Notes: generated by a model not told the origin, from the sequence alone. Counted from the stretch's first letter, positions 49,534 through 58,649 are shown. The stretch is DNA of 64,000 nt from Burkholderia plantarii (GCF_001411805.1 NZ_CP007213.1:3534001-3598000), one strand, 5' to 3'. A program made the numbers and translations.

Positions 49534-50541
49534 ATGGACGTCACCGTCATCTGGGCCGCGATCATCGCCCTCGGCCTTTTCATGTACGTCGTGCTCGACG
49601 GCTTCGACCTCGGCATCGGCATCGTCTTCCCCTTCTTTCCCGACGAACGCGAACGCGACCTGATGATGAACACGGTCGCGCCGGTCTGGGACGGCAACGA
49701 GACCTGGCTCGTGCTCGGCGGCGCGGGCCTGTTCGCGACCTTCCCGATCGTCTACGCGACCGTGCTGTCGGCGCTCTACCTGCCGCTGATCTTCATGCTG
49801 GTGTGCCTGATCTTCCGCGGCGTGTCGTTCGAGCTGCGCGCCAAGGCACGCCGCACCAAGCATCTGTGGGATCTCGCGTTCATCGGCGGCTCGGCCGGCG
49901 CGACGTTCTTCCAGGGCATCGCGCTCGGCGCCTACCTGCAGGGCATCCCGGTGGCCGACGGCCATTTCGCCGGCGACCCGTTCGGTTGGCTCACGCCGTT
50001 CTCGCTGCTCACGGGCCTCGGCCTCGTCGCCACCTACGCGCTGCTCGGCTGCTGCTGGCTGGTGGCGAAGACCGAGGGCGACCTGCAGCGCCGCCTGCAC
50101 CGCGTGGTGTGGCCACTCACCGTGGTGCTGCTCGCGCTGATCGGCATCGTCAGCATCTGGACGCCGCTGCAGGAGCCGGCCGTCGCGCAACGCTGGTTCG
50201 GCTCGGGCCTGTTCGTCTACCTGATGCCGGTGCCGTTCCTGGTGGTGGCCTGCGGCGCGTGGATGTACCGCGCGGTGCGCGCGCGGCGTGATACGCTGCC
50301 GTTCGTGCTCGCGCTCGCGATCGTCGCGCTCGGCTACATCGGGCTGCTGGTGAGCCTGTTCCCGTATGCGATCCCGCGCAGCGTCACGCTGTGGGAAGCG
50401 GCCGCGCCGCGTTCGAGCCAGATCTTCACGCTGGTCGGCGCCGCGGTGATCCTGCCGATCATCATCGCCTACACCACCATGGGCTACTGGGTATTCCGGG
50501 GCAAGATCCGCCATGAAGACCAGCACTACTACCACCACTGA
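49534..50541 (+). CDS. cydB: Cytochrome bd-type quinol oxidase subunit II
   Basis: The 335-residue membrane subunit has about nine hydrophobic helices. It opens with WAAIIALGLFMYVVLDGFDLG, the standard CydB start, and contains the WDGNETWLVLGG motif. It forms the heterodimer with CydA. A ribosome site (AAGGAAC) sits before the ATG, and the intergenic gap to cydA is 45 bases. The last 29 bases overlap the small DUF2474 gene. Confidence 0.96.
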   Translation: MDVTVIWAAIIALGLFMYVVLDGFDLGIGIVFPFFPDERERDLMMNTVAPVWDGNETWLVLGGAGLFATFPIVYATVLSALYLPLIFMLVCLIFRGVSFELRAKARRTKHLWDLAFIGGSAGATFFQGIALGAYLQGIPVADGHFAGDPFGWLTPFSLLTGLGLVATYALLGCCWLVAKTEGDLQRRLHRVVWPLTVVLLALIGIVSIWTPLQEPAVAQRWFGSGLFVYLMPVPFLVVACGAWMYRAVRARRDTLPFVLALAIVALGYIGLLVSLFPYAIPRSVTLWEAAAPRSSQIFTLVGAAVILPIIIAYTTMGYWVFRGKIRHEDQHYYHH

Positions 50542-50704
50542 GCCGGCCGCCGGCCGTCCCTCGCGCGATGCGCGCCGCCCGGGCCGCCTGCCCGGCTGGG
50601 CCTGGTTCGTGCTGCTCTGGATCGGCGGCGTGGCCGGCGCGGTCACGCTCGGCTACGCGTTCAAGATCTTCATGAATCTCACGCTGTTCGCGGTCACGAA
50701 GTAA
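50513..50704 (+). CDS. DUF2474-like small subunit of the bd oxidase operon
   Basis: The 63-residue protein has a basic, Pro/Arg-rich N-terminus and one transmembrane helix (WAWFVLLWIGGVAGAVTLGYA, about residues 29-50). Its position and shape match the DUF2474 proteins found after cyanide-insensitive oxidase genes, which are probably small stabilising subunits comparable to CydX. It starts inside the end of cydB (29-base overlap), suggesting translational coupling. Confidence 0.85.
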   Translation: MKTSTTTTTEPAAGRPSRDARRPGRLPGWAWFVLLWIGGVAGAVTLGYAFKIFMNLTLFAVTK

Positions 50705-50738
50705 TCACGCGCAGCGCGCGCCCCACCCCGGCGCGCGT

Positions 50739-51662
50739 TCAGCGCAGGAACGGCGCGATCTCGACGGCGGCCTCGGCGAAGCGCTGCTCCAGGAAATCGA
50801 GCAGCGCCCGCACGCGCGGCGCCATGTACTGATTGCGCTGGAACAGCGCATGCACGGGCAGATCCGGGCAGCGCCACTCGGGCAGCAGCAGCACGAGGCG
50901 CCCCGCGCGCAGGTCCGCACCCACGTCCCAGATCGATTTCATCACCGCCCCGCGTCCCTCGATCGCCCATTCGCGCGCGAGCGCGCCGTCGTTGGTCTGG
51001 CGCGCGCGCTCGGGCGGCACCGTCACGTGGACCGTCTCGCCGTCGCGCTCGAAGCGCCACTGGTTCGCGATGCCGGCCGACGAACCGAGCAGCACGAACG
51101 CGTGGCCGGCCAGCTCGTCGGGATGCCGCGGCGCGCCGCGCGCCGCGAGATAGGACGGCGCCGCGCACAGCACGCGGCGGTTGTCGGCAAGGCGCCTGGC
51201 GATCATCGCGCTGTCGGCCGGCACGCCGAAGCGGATCGCCAGATCGATGTCGTCGTGCAGCAGGTTCGACAGCGAATCGGCCAGCACCAGCGTGAGCGTT
51301 ACCTGCGGATGCCGGTCGTTGAATTCGTCGAGCCAGCGCCGCAGCACGACGCGGCCGAAATCGGAAGTGGCCGACACGCGCAGCGCGCCGCCGATCGACG
51401 CGCGCCCCAGTTGCAGCGCCACGCGCGCGTCGTCGAGCGTCTGCAGCGCATGCCGGCAGTGCTCGAGGTAGAGCCGCCCCTCGTCGGTCAGCCGCAGCTT
51501 GCGCGTGGAGCGCTCGAACAGCTGCGTGCCGAGCGCGCGCTCGAGCTTGACGAGCCGCGCGCTGGCCGCCGCCGGCGACAGGCCGAGCTTGCGGCCTGCC
51601 GCCGACAGGCTGCCGAGGCTGGCCGCTTCCACGAAGAGTCGAATGTCGCCGAGGTTGTCCAT
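50739..51662 (-). CDS. LysR-family transcriptional regulator
   Basis: This 307-residue LysR regulator of the CrgA/PA2758-like group starts MDNLGDIRLFVEAASLGSLSAAGR and has its recognition helix around GLSPAAASARLVKL (about residues 28-41). The start at 51662 is chosen because the fold begins there; the frame is open upstream. It lies 220 bases after the start-distal end of the SnoaL-like gene on the same strand, and could control that gene or the nearby oxidoreductase. Confidence 0.93.
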   Translation of the reverse strand: MDNLGDIRLFVEAASLGSLSAAGRKLGLSPAAASARLVKLERALGTQLFERSTRKLRLTDEGRLYLEHCRHALQTLDDARVALQLGRASIGGALRVSATSDFGRVVLRRWLDEFNDRHPQVTLTLVLADSLSNLLHDDIDLAIRFGVPADSAMIARRLADNRRVLCAAPSYLAARGAPRHPDELAGHAFVLLGSSAGIANQWRFERDGETVHVTVPPERARQTNDGALAREWAIEGRGAVMKSIWDVGADLRAGRLVLLLPEWRCPDLPVHALFQRNQYMAPRVRALLDFLEQRFAEAAVEIAPFLR

Positions 51663-51881
51663 GCGGTGCGGGTCGGGTACGGATCGAGTGCGGATCGGAA
51701 GCGCGGCGCGCCGGACTCGCGCCGGACTCGCGCCGGGCCGCGACACGCGCGGCAGACGGCATGGTAACGCGGCGCGGCGGCGGCGCGGCTCGACGGGTCG
51801 ATCGGCGTCGGCCCGCCCCGTGGCGCGCGAGCGCGGCCGGACCGACGTGCCGCGCGCGCGTGACGGCACGGCGTTGCGGCG

Positions 51882-52469
51882 TCACGGCTTCACGACGCCC
51901 AGTTGCGTGAGGAATGTCAAGTTATCCTCAAGATGCCAGTTCTCGGCGATCCGGCCGCCGCGAATCCGGTAGATGTCGGTCGCGATGAAATCGACCGGCT
52001 GGCCACGGCCCCGCACGGCGCCGAAGCTTCCTGTGAAATGGCCGCTGAAGCGCAGATGCGCGACCACGCGATCGCCGGCCACGATCATCTGTTCCACCTC
52101 GCAATGCACGTCCGGCACCGCCGCATGAAACGCCCGCGATGCGGCGAGCGGCCCGGCCACGCCCTGCGCGCGCCCGGGCGGCAGCGTGCGATCGACGAAG
52201 TCCGGCGCGAGCGCCGCGCGCGCCTCGGCCTCGTCGCCGGTCGACCAGAACGTGTCGTAGAGCCGGGCCGCATGAAGCTGTTCGGCAAGCTGCCGGGCCG
52301 GCAGGCTGCGATCGGCGGTCAGTTGCTTCGGCTGCACCAGGGCGGCGGCCTCGGCCCGCGCCGGCACGGCCGGCGCCAGCGCGGTGGCAACCACCGCCAG
52401 CAGCGCGCCGGCGGCCCTGGTCGTAGCGGTCGCGCGCCGGGCGCGACCCATGAAAGAATCGATCAGCAT
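51882..52469 (-). CDS. SnoaL-like (NTF2-fold) exported protein
   Basis: The 195-residue protein has an Ala-rich signal peptide (about residues 1-40, ending ARA) and an NTF2-like/SnoaL fold, with the typical PDVHCEVEQMIVAGDRVVAHLRFSG and IYRIRGGRIAENWHLEDN segments. Relatives include ester cyclases of polyketide pathways and many proteins of unknown role. Export makes a binding or small-molecule function more likely than a polyketide one. It is the last of a run of minus-strand genes (VOC, OYE, SnoaL) that may be transcribed together. Confidence 0.85.
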   Translation of the reverse strand: MLIDSFMGRARRATATTRAAGALLAVVATALAPAVPARAEAAALVQPKQLTADRSLPARQLAEQLHAARLYDTFWSTGDEAEARAALAPDFVDRTLPPGRAQGVAGPLAASRAFHAAVPDVHCEVEQMIVAGDRVVAHLRFSGHFTGSFGAVRGRGQPVDFIATDIYRIRGGRIAENWHLEDNLTFLTQLGVVKP

Positions 52470-52511
52470 GAGAATCTCCCGCCTCGCGGCGAACGGATCG
52501 GCCGCGGCGCG

Positions 52512-53636
52512 TCAGGCCGTGGCGGTGTCAGAGGCGTCGTGGACGAGCGCCGGGTAATCGCTGTAGCCGCGTTCGTCGCCGCCGAACAGCGTGCCGCCGT
52601 CGAAGTCGGCGAGCGGCAGATCGTGCGCGAGCCGGTACGGCAGGTCCGGGTTCGCGACGAACGGGCGGCCGAACGCGACGAAGTCGGCATGGCCGTTCGA
52701 CAGCACCCAGTTCGCGCGCGCGAGGTCGTACTTGCCGGCCACGATGATCGGCCCCGTGAAGCGCTCGCGGATCTCGCGGCGGAACGTTTCGGTGAATTGC
52801 GGGGCATCGTCCCAGTCGGCCTCGACCAGATGCAGGTAGGCGATGCCGCGCGCCTGCAGCCAGGCGGCCGCGTCGAGCATGGTCGGCAGGATGTCCGGGC
52901 ACGCCATGCCGCGCGCGGTCAGGAACGGTGCGACGCGGATCGCGGTGCGCGCCGCGCCGACTTCCGCCGCCACCGCATCGACCACTTCCTGCAGGAAGCG
53001 CAGGCGGTTCTCGCGCGAGCCGCCGTATTCGTCGGTGCGCTGGTTCGAGGTGGTGCGCAGGAACTGGTCGACGAGATAGCCGTTCGCGCCGTGGATCTCC
53101 ACGCCGTCGAAGCCGGCCGCGATCGCGTTGCGGGCCGCCTGCGCGAAGTCGCGGACGATCTGCTTGACCTCGGCGTTCTCGAGCGCACGCGGAGTCGGGC
53201 AATCGACCATCTCGCCCACGCCGGTCGCGGCGTCGACCTTCCAGATCTGGCCGTCGAACGGCACCGCGGACGGCGCGACCGGCAGCTCGCCATGGTGGAA
53301 ATCGGGATGCGACATGCGGCCGACGTGCCACAGCTGCAGGAAGATGCGGCCGCCCTGCGCATGCACGGCGTCGGTCACGAGGCGCCAGCCCGCGATCTGC
53401 GCCTCGCTGTGGATGCCGGGCGTGAACGAATAGCCCTTGCCCTGCGGCGTGATCTGGCTCGCCTCGGTGACGATCAGCGCCGCCGAGGCGCGCTGCGCGT
53501 AATAGCGCGCGTTCATCGCGTTCGGTACGTCGCCGGGCTGGGTGCTGCGGGCGCGCGTCATCGGCGCCATCACGACGCGGTGCGCGACGTCGCGGCCGGC
53601 CAGCCTGGCGGCGGTGAAGAGATTGGCGGTAGGCAT
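52512..53636 (-). CDS. NADH:flavin oxidoreductase (old yellow enzyme family)
   Basis: The 374-residue FMN enzyme of the old yellow enzyme family reduces activated alkenes, nitroesters or N-ethylmaleimide-type electrophiles. FMN-binding and active-site features are VMAPMTRARSTQPG, the HGAN pair in FDGVEIHGANGYLVDQF, and the phosphate-binding end FVAFGRPFVANPDL. The start has an AGGAGC ribosome site, and an in-frame upstream extension is not conserved. It is flanked by a glyoxalase-fold gene and a SnoaL-like gene on the same strand, giving an electrophile-detoxification flavour (inference). Confidence 0.95.
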   Translation of the reverse strand: MPTANLFTAARLAGRDVAHRVVMAPMTRARSTQPGDVPNAMNARYYAQRASAALIVTEASQITPQGKGYSFTPGIHSEAQIAGWRLVTDAVHAQGGRIFLQLWHVGRMSHPDFHHGELPVAPSAVPFDGQIWKVDAATGVGEMVDCPTPRALENAEVKQIVRDFAQAARNAIAAGFDGVEIHGANGYLVDQFLRTTSNQRTDEYGGSRENRLRFLQEVVDAVAAEVGAARTAIRVAPFLTARGMACPDILPTMLDAAAWLQARGIAYLHLVEADWDDAPQFTETFRREIRERFTGPIIVAGKYDLARANWVLSNGHADFVAFGRPFVANPDLPYRLAHDLPLADFDGGTLFGGDERGYSDYPALVHDASDTATA

Positions 53637-53705
53637 GATGGGTTGCTCCTGTCGGGTGGATGCGGATTCGTTCGAATGGATCGCGTGGATCAGGGGATGG
53701 GTCAT

Positions 53706-54092
53706 TCAGGCTGGAGCGCGATGCGACGTGGTGACGAATTCGACGGTCACGCCGGGCGCGATCGGCACGAACAGCTGCAGTTCGTTCGTCAGCGGCACCT
53801 CGCCGAGCCGGTATGCGATGCGCCGGCCAGCCAGACGGCCGAGCAGCGCCTCCCATTCGGCACGCTCGTCGACGCGCAGCGCGACGTGATCGATTCGAGG
53901 CACGCCGGGCGCCGCCGTGGCGGGCAGCGCCGCGCGTATCAGGTGAATCGCCGGGCGACCGCCGAGATAGAACCAGCGGCCCTCCACCGAGAACGGCGGA
54001 CGCGGGCCGGCCTCGAGCCCGACGACGTCGGCGAAGAAGCGGCAGAGGGCGTCGAGGTCATCGGTAACGAAGGTCGCGTGATCGAGGTACAT
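53706..54092 (-). CDS. VOC-family (glyoxalase-like) protein
   Basis: The 128-residue protein is built from two beta-alpha-beta-beta-beta units of the vicinal oxygen chelate fold. Possible metal-ligand positions are His5 (MYLDHATF), the IDHVALRV His and the VEFV glutamate. It has no signal peptide. Such proteins act as dioxygenases, glyoxalases or antibiotic-binding proteins; the substrate cannot be read. It lies 69 bases upstream of the old yellow enzyme gene on the same strand. Confidence 0.88.
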   Translation of the reverse strand: MYLDHATFVTDDLDALCRFFADVVGLEAGPRPPFSVEGRWFYLGGRPAIHLIRAALPATAAPGVPRIDHVALRVDERAEWEALLGRLAGRRIAYRLGEVPLTNELQLFVPIAPGVTVEFVTTSHRAPA

Positions 54093-54353
54093 GTTTCAGC
54101 CTGGGTGCAAGGAAACCGGGATCCATTCTGAATACGTAGCTCGATATTGATAATTGGGCTGCCTGTTGAATGATTTTCAAAAAAATTGGAATGATGCGAA
54201 GAGGGAACTGCGCGGCGCGCGCACGCCGCCGCCGCGCGTGCGGCGCGGCGAGACGGGCATCAAGGGGGAAGCGGCGCCGGGCGGAAATGCCCGGCAGCCG
54301 TCATGCGCGGCGCGGGAAGGCCGGCGGAAGGCAGAAGGAAAAACGAACGCGAT

Positions 54354-55424
54354 TCAGCGGTGCCGCGTCACCGACGATGCGTCGAGCACGCGCTCGATCT
54401 CGCCGATCATCCGGTCGAACCAGCGCCGCAGGCAGCCGTTCGACAGCGAACGCGGGATCGACCACGCGATCACCTTGTACACGTCGTTGCGGCGCACCTT
54501 CGACGCATGGCCCGGCGCGAGCCACGCGCCGTTGACCACCAGCAGCCGCAGCGTCATCAGCCCGATCGCGATCGGCCAGATGCAGGCGAGGCGCAGCCGC
54601 ATCGCGGTGGGCGGGATCGCGAACGTGTAGTCGATCGCCGCGCCGAAGTGCCCGAGCGCGACCCGCACCAGTTCGAGCATCACCGGCCGCGCGAGACGCG
54701 ACGCGTCGTCGCCGAGCAGGTCGGCCGGCGCGATGCGCTCGCGCGTGAGACGGTCGGCGGGCAGATAGCAGCGGCCGATCCGCAGGTCCTTGGCCGCGTC
54801 GCGCAGCACGTTCGTCAACTGCAGCGCCTTGCCGAAGCGGATGCCGAGCGCCTTCATGGTGTCGGCGTCCCGCCGCAGCACGCCCGGCTGATGCGCGAGC
54901 GTCATGGTGGTCCAGAATTCGCCGACGCAGCCGGCCACCATGTAGGTGTAGTGATCGAGCGCCGCGTCGTCGGGCAGCGCGTCGAGCCGCCCCGACGTCT
55001 CGTCCGGAAACGTCACGAGATCGAACTCCATGCCCTGCGTGAGCGTGGTCACGATACCGCGCACCGCCGCGCGGTCGGTCTCGCCGAGCTGCGCGAGGAT
55101 CGCGAGCGCCGGGCCGAGCGATTCGAGCAGCACCTTCTCGTCGGATTCGGTCTGCTGGCTCGCAACCTCGGCCGCGATCGTGCGCAGCGCCGCCTCGTCG
55201 GGCGTGCCGTTGACCTGCTCGCGCAGCGACAGCAGCCATTCGAGGCGCCGGGCCGGCGGCAGTAGCGAGGTGTCGGCGATCGTGTCGGCCGCGCGCGCCA
55301 GCAGGTAGGCAAGGCCGATCGGGTCGCGCATGCCGGCGGGCAGCACGGCGAGCGTCAGGTAGAACGAGCGCGATACCCCCTTCAGCAGGGGGCCGAGCAG
55401 GAACGCGCGGGAGGCTTGGGTCAT
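54354..55424 (-). CDS. Squalene/phytoene synthase-family enzyme, squalene-synthase-like
   Basis: The 356-residue trans-isoprenyl diphosphate synthase-type enzyme has both magnesium-binding motifs intact: D47TIAD51 and D209AAKD213. It joins two prenyl diphosphates head-to-head, and squalene from farnesyl diphosphate is most likely. The length and the hydrophobic C-terminal stretch (LACIWPIAIGLMTLRLLVV) resemble the single-protein squalene synthases rather than the shorter HpnC/HpnD pair, suggesting direct squalene formation (inference). Squalene would feed hopanoid synthesis, but no hopanoid gene is in the window. Confidence 0.88.
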   Translation of the reverse strand: MTQASRAFLLGPLLKGVSRSFYLTLAVLPAGMRDPIGLAYLLARAADTIADTSLLPPARRLEWLLSLREQVNGTPDEAALRTIAAEVASQQTESDEKVLLESLGPALAILAQLGETDRAAVRGIVTTLTQGMEFDLVTFPDETSGRLDALPDDAALDHYTYMVAGCVGEFWTTMTLAHQPGVLRRDADTMKALGIRFGKALQLTNVLRDAAKDLRIGRCYLPADRLTRERIAPADLLGDDASRLARPVMLELVRVALGHFGAAIDYTFAIPPTAMRLRLACIWPIAIGLMTLRLLVVNGAWLAPGHASKVRRNDVYKVIAWSIPRSLSNGCLRRWFDRMIGEIERVLDASSVTRHR

Positions 55425-55645
55425 GCGGGATTCGGGTCGTCGTGAAAACGGGCAGCAAAACGGGCAGCCGCATTGTATCCGGCAACGCGGCCGCCGCCGG
55501 CCCCGGCGCGGCCGAGGCAGGGTTTATGCGCAAAAACTCTTATTTTTTAGATAGCGTGACGGAGCGATCGGCAACGCGGATTGCCCGCTGGGGTACCGCG
55601 ATGCGTACAATCGCACCCATTTGATTTGGACGAAGGGTGCCGACG

Positions 55646-55933
55646 ATGGCAATGAAGAAGACGGATCTGGAAAAGAACAAGGCCCTGAAGCTGACGCAGG
55701 CGATGAAGCAGTCGGGTTCCGCGCGCTTCGGCAAGGCCACCGCCGACGCGGCGGCGCTCGACCGGCGCGAACGCCGCCGCATCGAGCAGGCGCAGGGCCT
55801 CGTGCCGTTCGCGTGCAAGCTCAACGTCGAGCTGGTGGCGGGCCTGCAAAAGCAGGCGGCCGACCATCCGGAGGGGATGACGGGCCTGCTGACCGAGCTG
55901 CTGACGGCCGGCCTCGCGCAGCGCGCGCAGTAG
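55646..55933 (+). CDS. Small basic hypothetical protein (95 residues)
   Basis: The protein is lysine/arginine-rich in its first half (KKTDLEKNKALKLTQAMKQ) and has a helical second half (LNVELVAGLQKQAADHPEGMTGLLTELLTAGLA) that could be a ribbon-helix-helix-like or dimerisation element. The ATG at 55646 follows GAAGGG at good distance; a GTG nine bases upstream is possible. Gene-like base composition supports it. Function unknown. Confidence 0.75.
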   Translation: MAMKKTDLEKNKALKLTQAMKQSGSARFGKATADAAALDRRERRRIEQAQGLVPFACKLNVELVAGLQKQAADHPEGMTGLLTELLTAGLAQRAQ

Positions 55934-56046
55934 GCACGACGCGGGCGACGTCCGGCGGCATCCGCGCCGCCGGCCCGCCGCCCGCCGCTCCGCGCGGCGC
56001 GGAAACCGCCGCCGCGCGCGCTTTCCGCCAGGCAATCGCCCGGCAC

Positions 56047-56583
56047 TCACTTCACGGCCGGGAAATCCAGCGTCGTATCGTTCGCGCGGTTGATCAGGTT
56101 CGTGAACGTGATCGACGTGATCGCGAGGCTCACCTCCACCACCTGCCGCTCCGTGAAACCGGCCGCGATGAAGCGCTCGAACGCTTCGGCGGGCACCGTG
56201 CCGCGCGTCGTCACGAGCGTGCGCACGAAAGCCACCAGCGCGTCGCGCTTCGCGTCGCCGGTGGGCTCCCCGGCACGCACCTGCTGCATCGTCTCGGGCG
56301 ACAGCCCGGCGAACTTGCCAGCCAGCGTATGCGCGGCGACGCAGTAGTCACAGCCGGCCGCTTCGCTGACCGCGAGCTTGATCGTCTCGATCTCCGCCTT
56401 GCCGAGCGTGCCGCCGGCGACGATCGCATCGACGCCGAGCATCGCGGCGAGCGCTTCCGGGTGATGCGTGCCGATCGTCGCGTAGGCGTTCGGCACCTTG
56501 CCGACGGCCTTGCGGATCTTCGCGAACACTTCCGCGGCGGCACCGGTGGCATCGGCGGGGGCAAGCGTGGAAAGACGGGACAT
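56047..56583 (-). CDS. Carboxymuconolactone decarboxylase/AhpD-family peroxidase-like protein
   Basis: The 178-residue all-helical protein carries the AhpD-type redox centre C78DYC81 with His85 (GCDYCVAAH) and a conserved Glu74. These proteins form oligomers and reduce peroxides or act as disulphide reductases. The start has an AAGGAG ribosome site. A related protein lacking one of the two Cys lies 374 bases upstream on the same strand. A 7-base dyad (56671-56697) in the gap may be an operator. Confidence 0.9.
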   Translation of the reverse strand: MSRLSTLAPADATGAAAEVFAKIRKAVGKVPNAYATIGTHHPEALAAMLGVDAIVAGGTLGKAEIETIKLAVSEAAGCDYCVAAHTLAGKFAGLSPETMQQVRAGEPTGDAKRDALVAFVRTLVTTRGTVPAEAFERFIAAGFTERQVVEVSLAITSITFTNLINRANDTTLDFPAVK

Positions 56584-56957
56584 GATGGGCTCCTTGGGTC
56601 GGTTGGCCGGTTTCGCCGGCTTCGTCACGGCTGTGACGGTGAAGCCAGTTTAGGCCCGCGCCGCGAGCTTATGAATGCTCGAATTTCTCTCATTCATGCT
56701 CTTTCGTCTCATCGAATCCAGCCTCGCCGTTTTTACTCGCCCGACGGCGTCGCCCGGTGAGCGCGGAGCGCAATGCCCGTCGCGCCCGTCGAACCTCGGA
56801 AAATGACCGCCTCGCCTTTCGCGAAGCGCGGCGATCGAGCACGACAGGCGCGCCGGCCCCGCGGCTCGCGATGCCGCGAGCATGGGCCGACGCGTTTCAT
56901 TCGCGATCCTGATTCATTCCACGCAACACCGGCCGCCGAAAATCGAGCGGATGGACG
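56584..56957. other. Gap between the two AhpD-like genes with an operator-like dyad
   Basis: A 374-base region with no gene. It contains ATGAATG (56671-56677) and CATTCAT (56691-56697), a perfect inverted repeat with a 13-base spacer, 88 bases ahead of the downstream AhpD-like start. The rest of the gap is GC-rich and featureless. Confidence 0.5.
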
Positions 56958-57512
56958 TCAGGCCGGCGCGTGCCAGACGTAGGCGTCGAACGGTGCCGCG
57001 AGCGGCGGGCGCGCGACGCTGCCGGTGTAGTTCGTGATGGTCGAGGCGGCCACCACGGCGATCACCTCGAGCACCTGGGCCGAGTCGAAACCGGCGTCGA
57101 GGAACGCTTGCAGCGCGGCCGGCTGCAGGTGGCCGCGCGTCTCGATCAGCATGCGGGCCAGCGTCGACAGCGCATGCCGGCGCGCGTCCTCGGGCGAGCG
57201 GCCGGCGCGCAGCGCGTCGACCTCGGTGCGCGGCACGCCCTGTTGCAGCGCCAGGCCGGTATGGAACGCCACCGCCCACTCGCAGCGGTTGGTCACGGCG
57301 TTGGTCAGCAGCAGCGTCTGGATCTCGGCCTCGGACAGGCTGCCCGAATGCACGTTGGCGAACACGGCGACGAAGCCGTTGAGCAGCACCGGCGAGGCCG
57401 CGATCACCCCGGCGATCGCCGGGATCGTGCCGAACGCGGCATGCAGCTGCTCGAGCGCGGCGACCGATTTCTGCGGTGCCGAGGCGATCGAATGGATGGG
57501 GAATGACGACAT
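56958..57512 (-). CDS. AhpD-like protein lacking the full CxxC centre
   Basis: The 184-residue helical protein has the same fold as the 56047 gene. The redox centre reads NRC77EWAVAFH84, so the resolving Cys is replaced by Ala (residue 80) while the first Cys and the His remain. It may act through a one-Cys mechanism or be a non-redox member of the family (carboxymuconolactone decarboxylase-type). The start at 57512 begins the similarity and is preceded by AAGGAGCG. Confidence 0.85.
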   Translation of the reverse strand: MSSFPIHSIASAPQKSVAALEQLHAAFGTIPAIAGVIAASPVLLNGFVAVFANVHSGSLSEAEIQTLLLTNAVTNRCEWAVAFHTGLALQQGVPRTEVDALRAGRSPEDARRHALSTLARMLIETRGHLQPAALQAFLDAGFDSAQVLEVIAVVAASTITNYTGSVARPPLAAPFDAYVWHAPA

Positions 57513-57719
57513 GAGGCGCTCCTTGTGTTGAACGCGCGACGGAGGTGTCGCGCGATGAACCAAGGTTAGGGCCGGCCGCGCGGCCGGCCAATTACACGAC
57601 AGGTAATCAAACGGCGGCGGGGCCGAGCGAGACGAAACGAAAGCGCAACGAGACCGGACACGGCGGCCCGGCAGCAAAAACAGAAAACGGCAGGCGGAAA
57701 GCGCAGCACGCGGCGCGCC

Positions 57720-58649
57720 TCAGGCCGGCACCGCCTGGGGCTCGACGCCGCGGCGCCCGCGCCCCGGCACCGCCTTCGACTGGCGGTAGACCTGCCGCGC
57801 CATCTCGAGGAACGCCGTCATCGCGCTCGACACGTAGGCATCCTCGCGCCGCACGAACAGCGTCTCGACGTGCGCCAGCTCCTTCGGCACGCGATGGATC
57901 GAAACGTCGCCGGCCGTCGCCGCGTCGGCCACCACGCCCTTGGGCAGCAGCGTGATGCCCACGCCGGCCGCCACGCAGTTGATGATCGCGTCGAGCGAGC
58001 CGAATTCGAGCGGCTTCGCCACCACGATGCCCATCCCGGCCAGGAACGAATCGAGCCGCTGCCGGTACGAGCAGCCGAACTGGAACACCACCGTCTTCAG
58101 GTCCGGCCTGCCGGCAAGCTCCTTCACGGAGCGGATCGCGGGGCTCGTCACCAGCACCAGTTCCTCGGTGAACATCGTCTCGACGTGCAGGGCCGGATGA
58201 TGGATCGGGCCGGCCACGAACGCGCCGTCGAGCCGGTAGTCGATCACGTCCTGCATCAGGCCCGAGGTGGTGCCCGAATTGACCACCAGCCGCACCTCCG
58301 GCCAGGTGCGCGCGAAGTCGGTCAGCAGCGGCGAGAGCCGCAGCGCCATGGTGGTCTCCAGCGTGCCGAGCGTGAGCGTGCCGGTGGGCTCGCCGCGATC
58401 GGTGGCGGCGGCGCGCGCCTCGTTGACGAGCTGCGCGATGCGGCCGACGAACGGCAGCATGCGCTGCGCGGCCGGCGTGGCGGTCACGCCGCGCGCATGA
58501 CGCTGGAACAGCGCCACGCCGAGTTCGTCCTCCAGCGCGCGAATCCGCGCGGTCACGTTCGACTGCACCGTGTGCAGCTCGGCCGCCGCCTTGTTCATGC
58601 TGCCATGGCGCGCTACGGCTTCGAAGGTCTTCAGGTCGGCAAGGTCCAT
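57720..58649 (-). CDS. LysR-family transcriptional regulator
   Basis: This 309-residue LysR regulator starts MDLADLKTFEAVARHGSMNKAA, with the recognition helix in HTVQSNVTARI (about residues 26-36). Its effector domain contains the Cys-bearing FQFGCSYRQRL segment seen in several Burkholderia regulators. It is divergent from the MFS gene at 58847 with 197 bases between, so it probably regulates that transporter. A symmetric AGATAT-CCC-ATATCT site lies in the gap. Confidence 0.94.
   Translation of the reverse strand: MDLADLKTFEAVARHGSMNKAAAELHTVQSNVTARIRALEDELGVALFQRHARGVTATPAAQRMLPFVGRIAQLVNEARAAATDRGEPTGTLTLGTLETTMALRLSPLLTDFARTWPEVRLVVNSGTTSGLMQDVIDYRLDGAFVAGPIHHPALHVETMFTEELVLVTSPAIRSVKELAGRPDLKTVVFQFGCSYRQRLDSFLAGMGIVVAKPLEFGSLDAIINCVAAGVGITLLPKGVVADAATAGDVSIHRVPKELAHVETLFVRREDAYVSSAMTAFLEMARQVYRQSKAVPGRGRRGVEPQAVPA

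Noticed and set aside
48034..50646. 870-codon minus-strand open frame across the cyd operon
   Set aside because: Antisense shadow; the product is His/Glu/Arg-rich and matches no family, while CydA and CydB are unmistakable.
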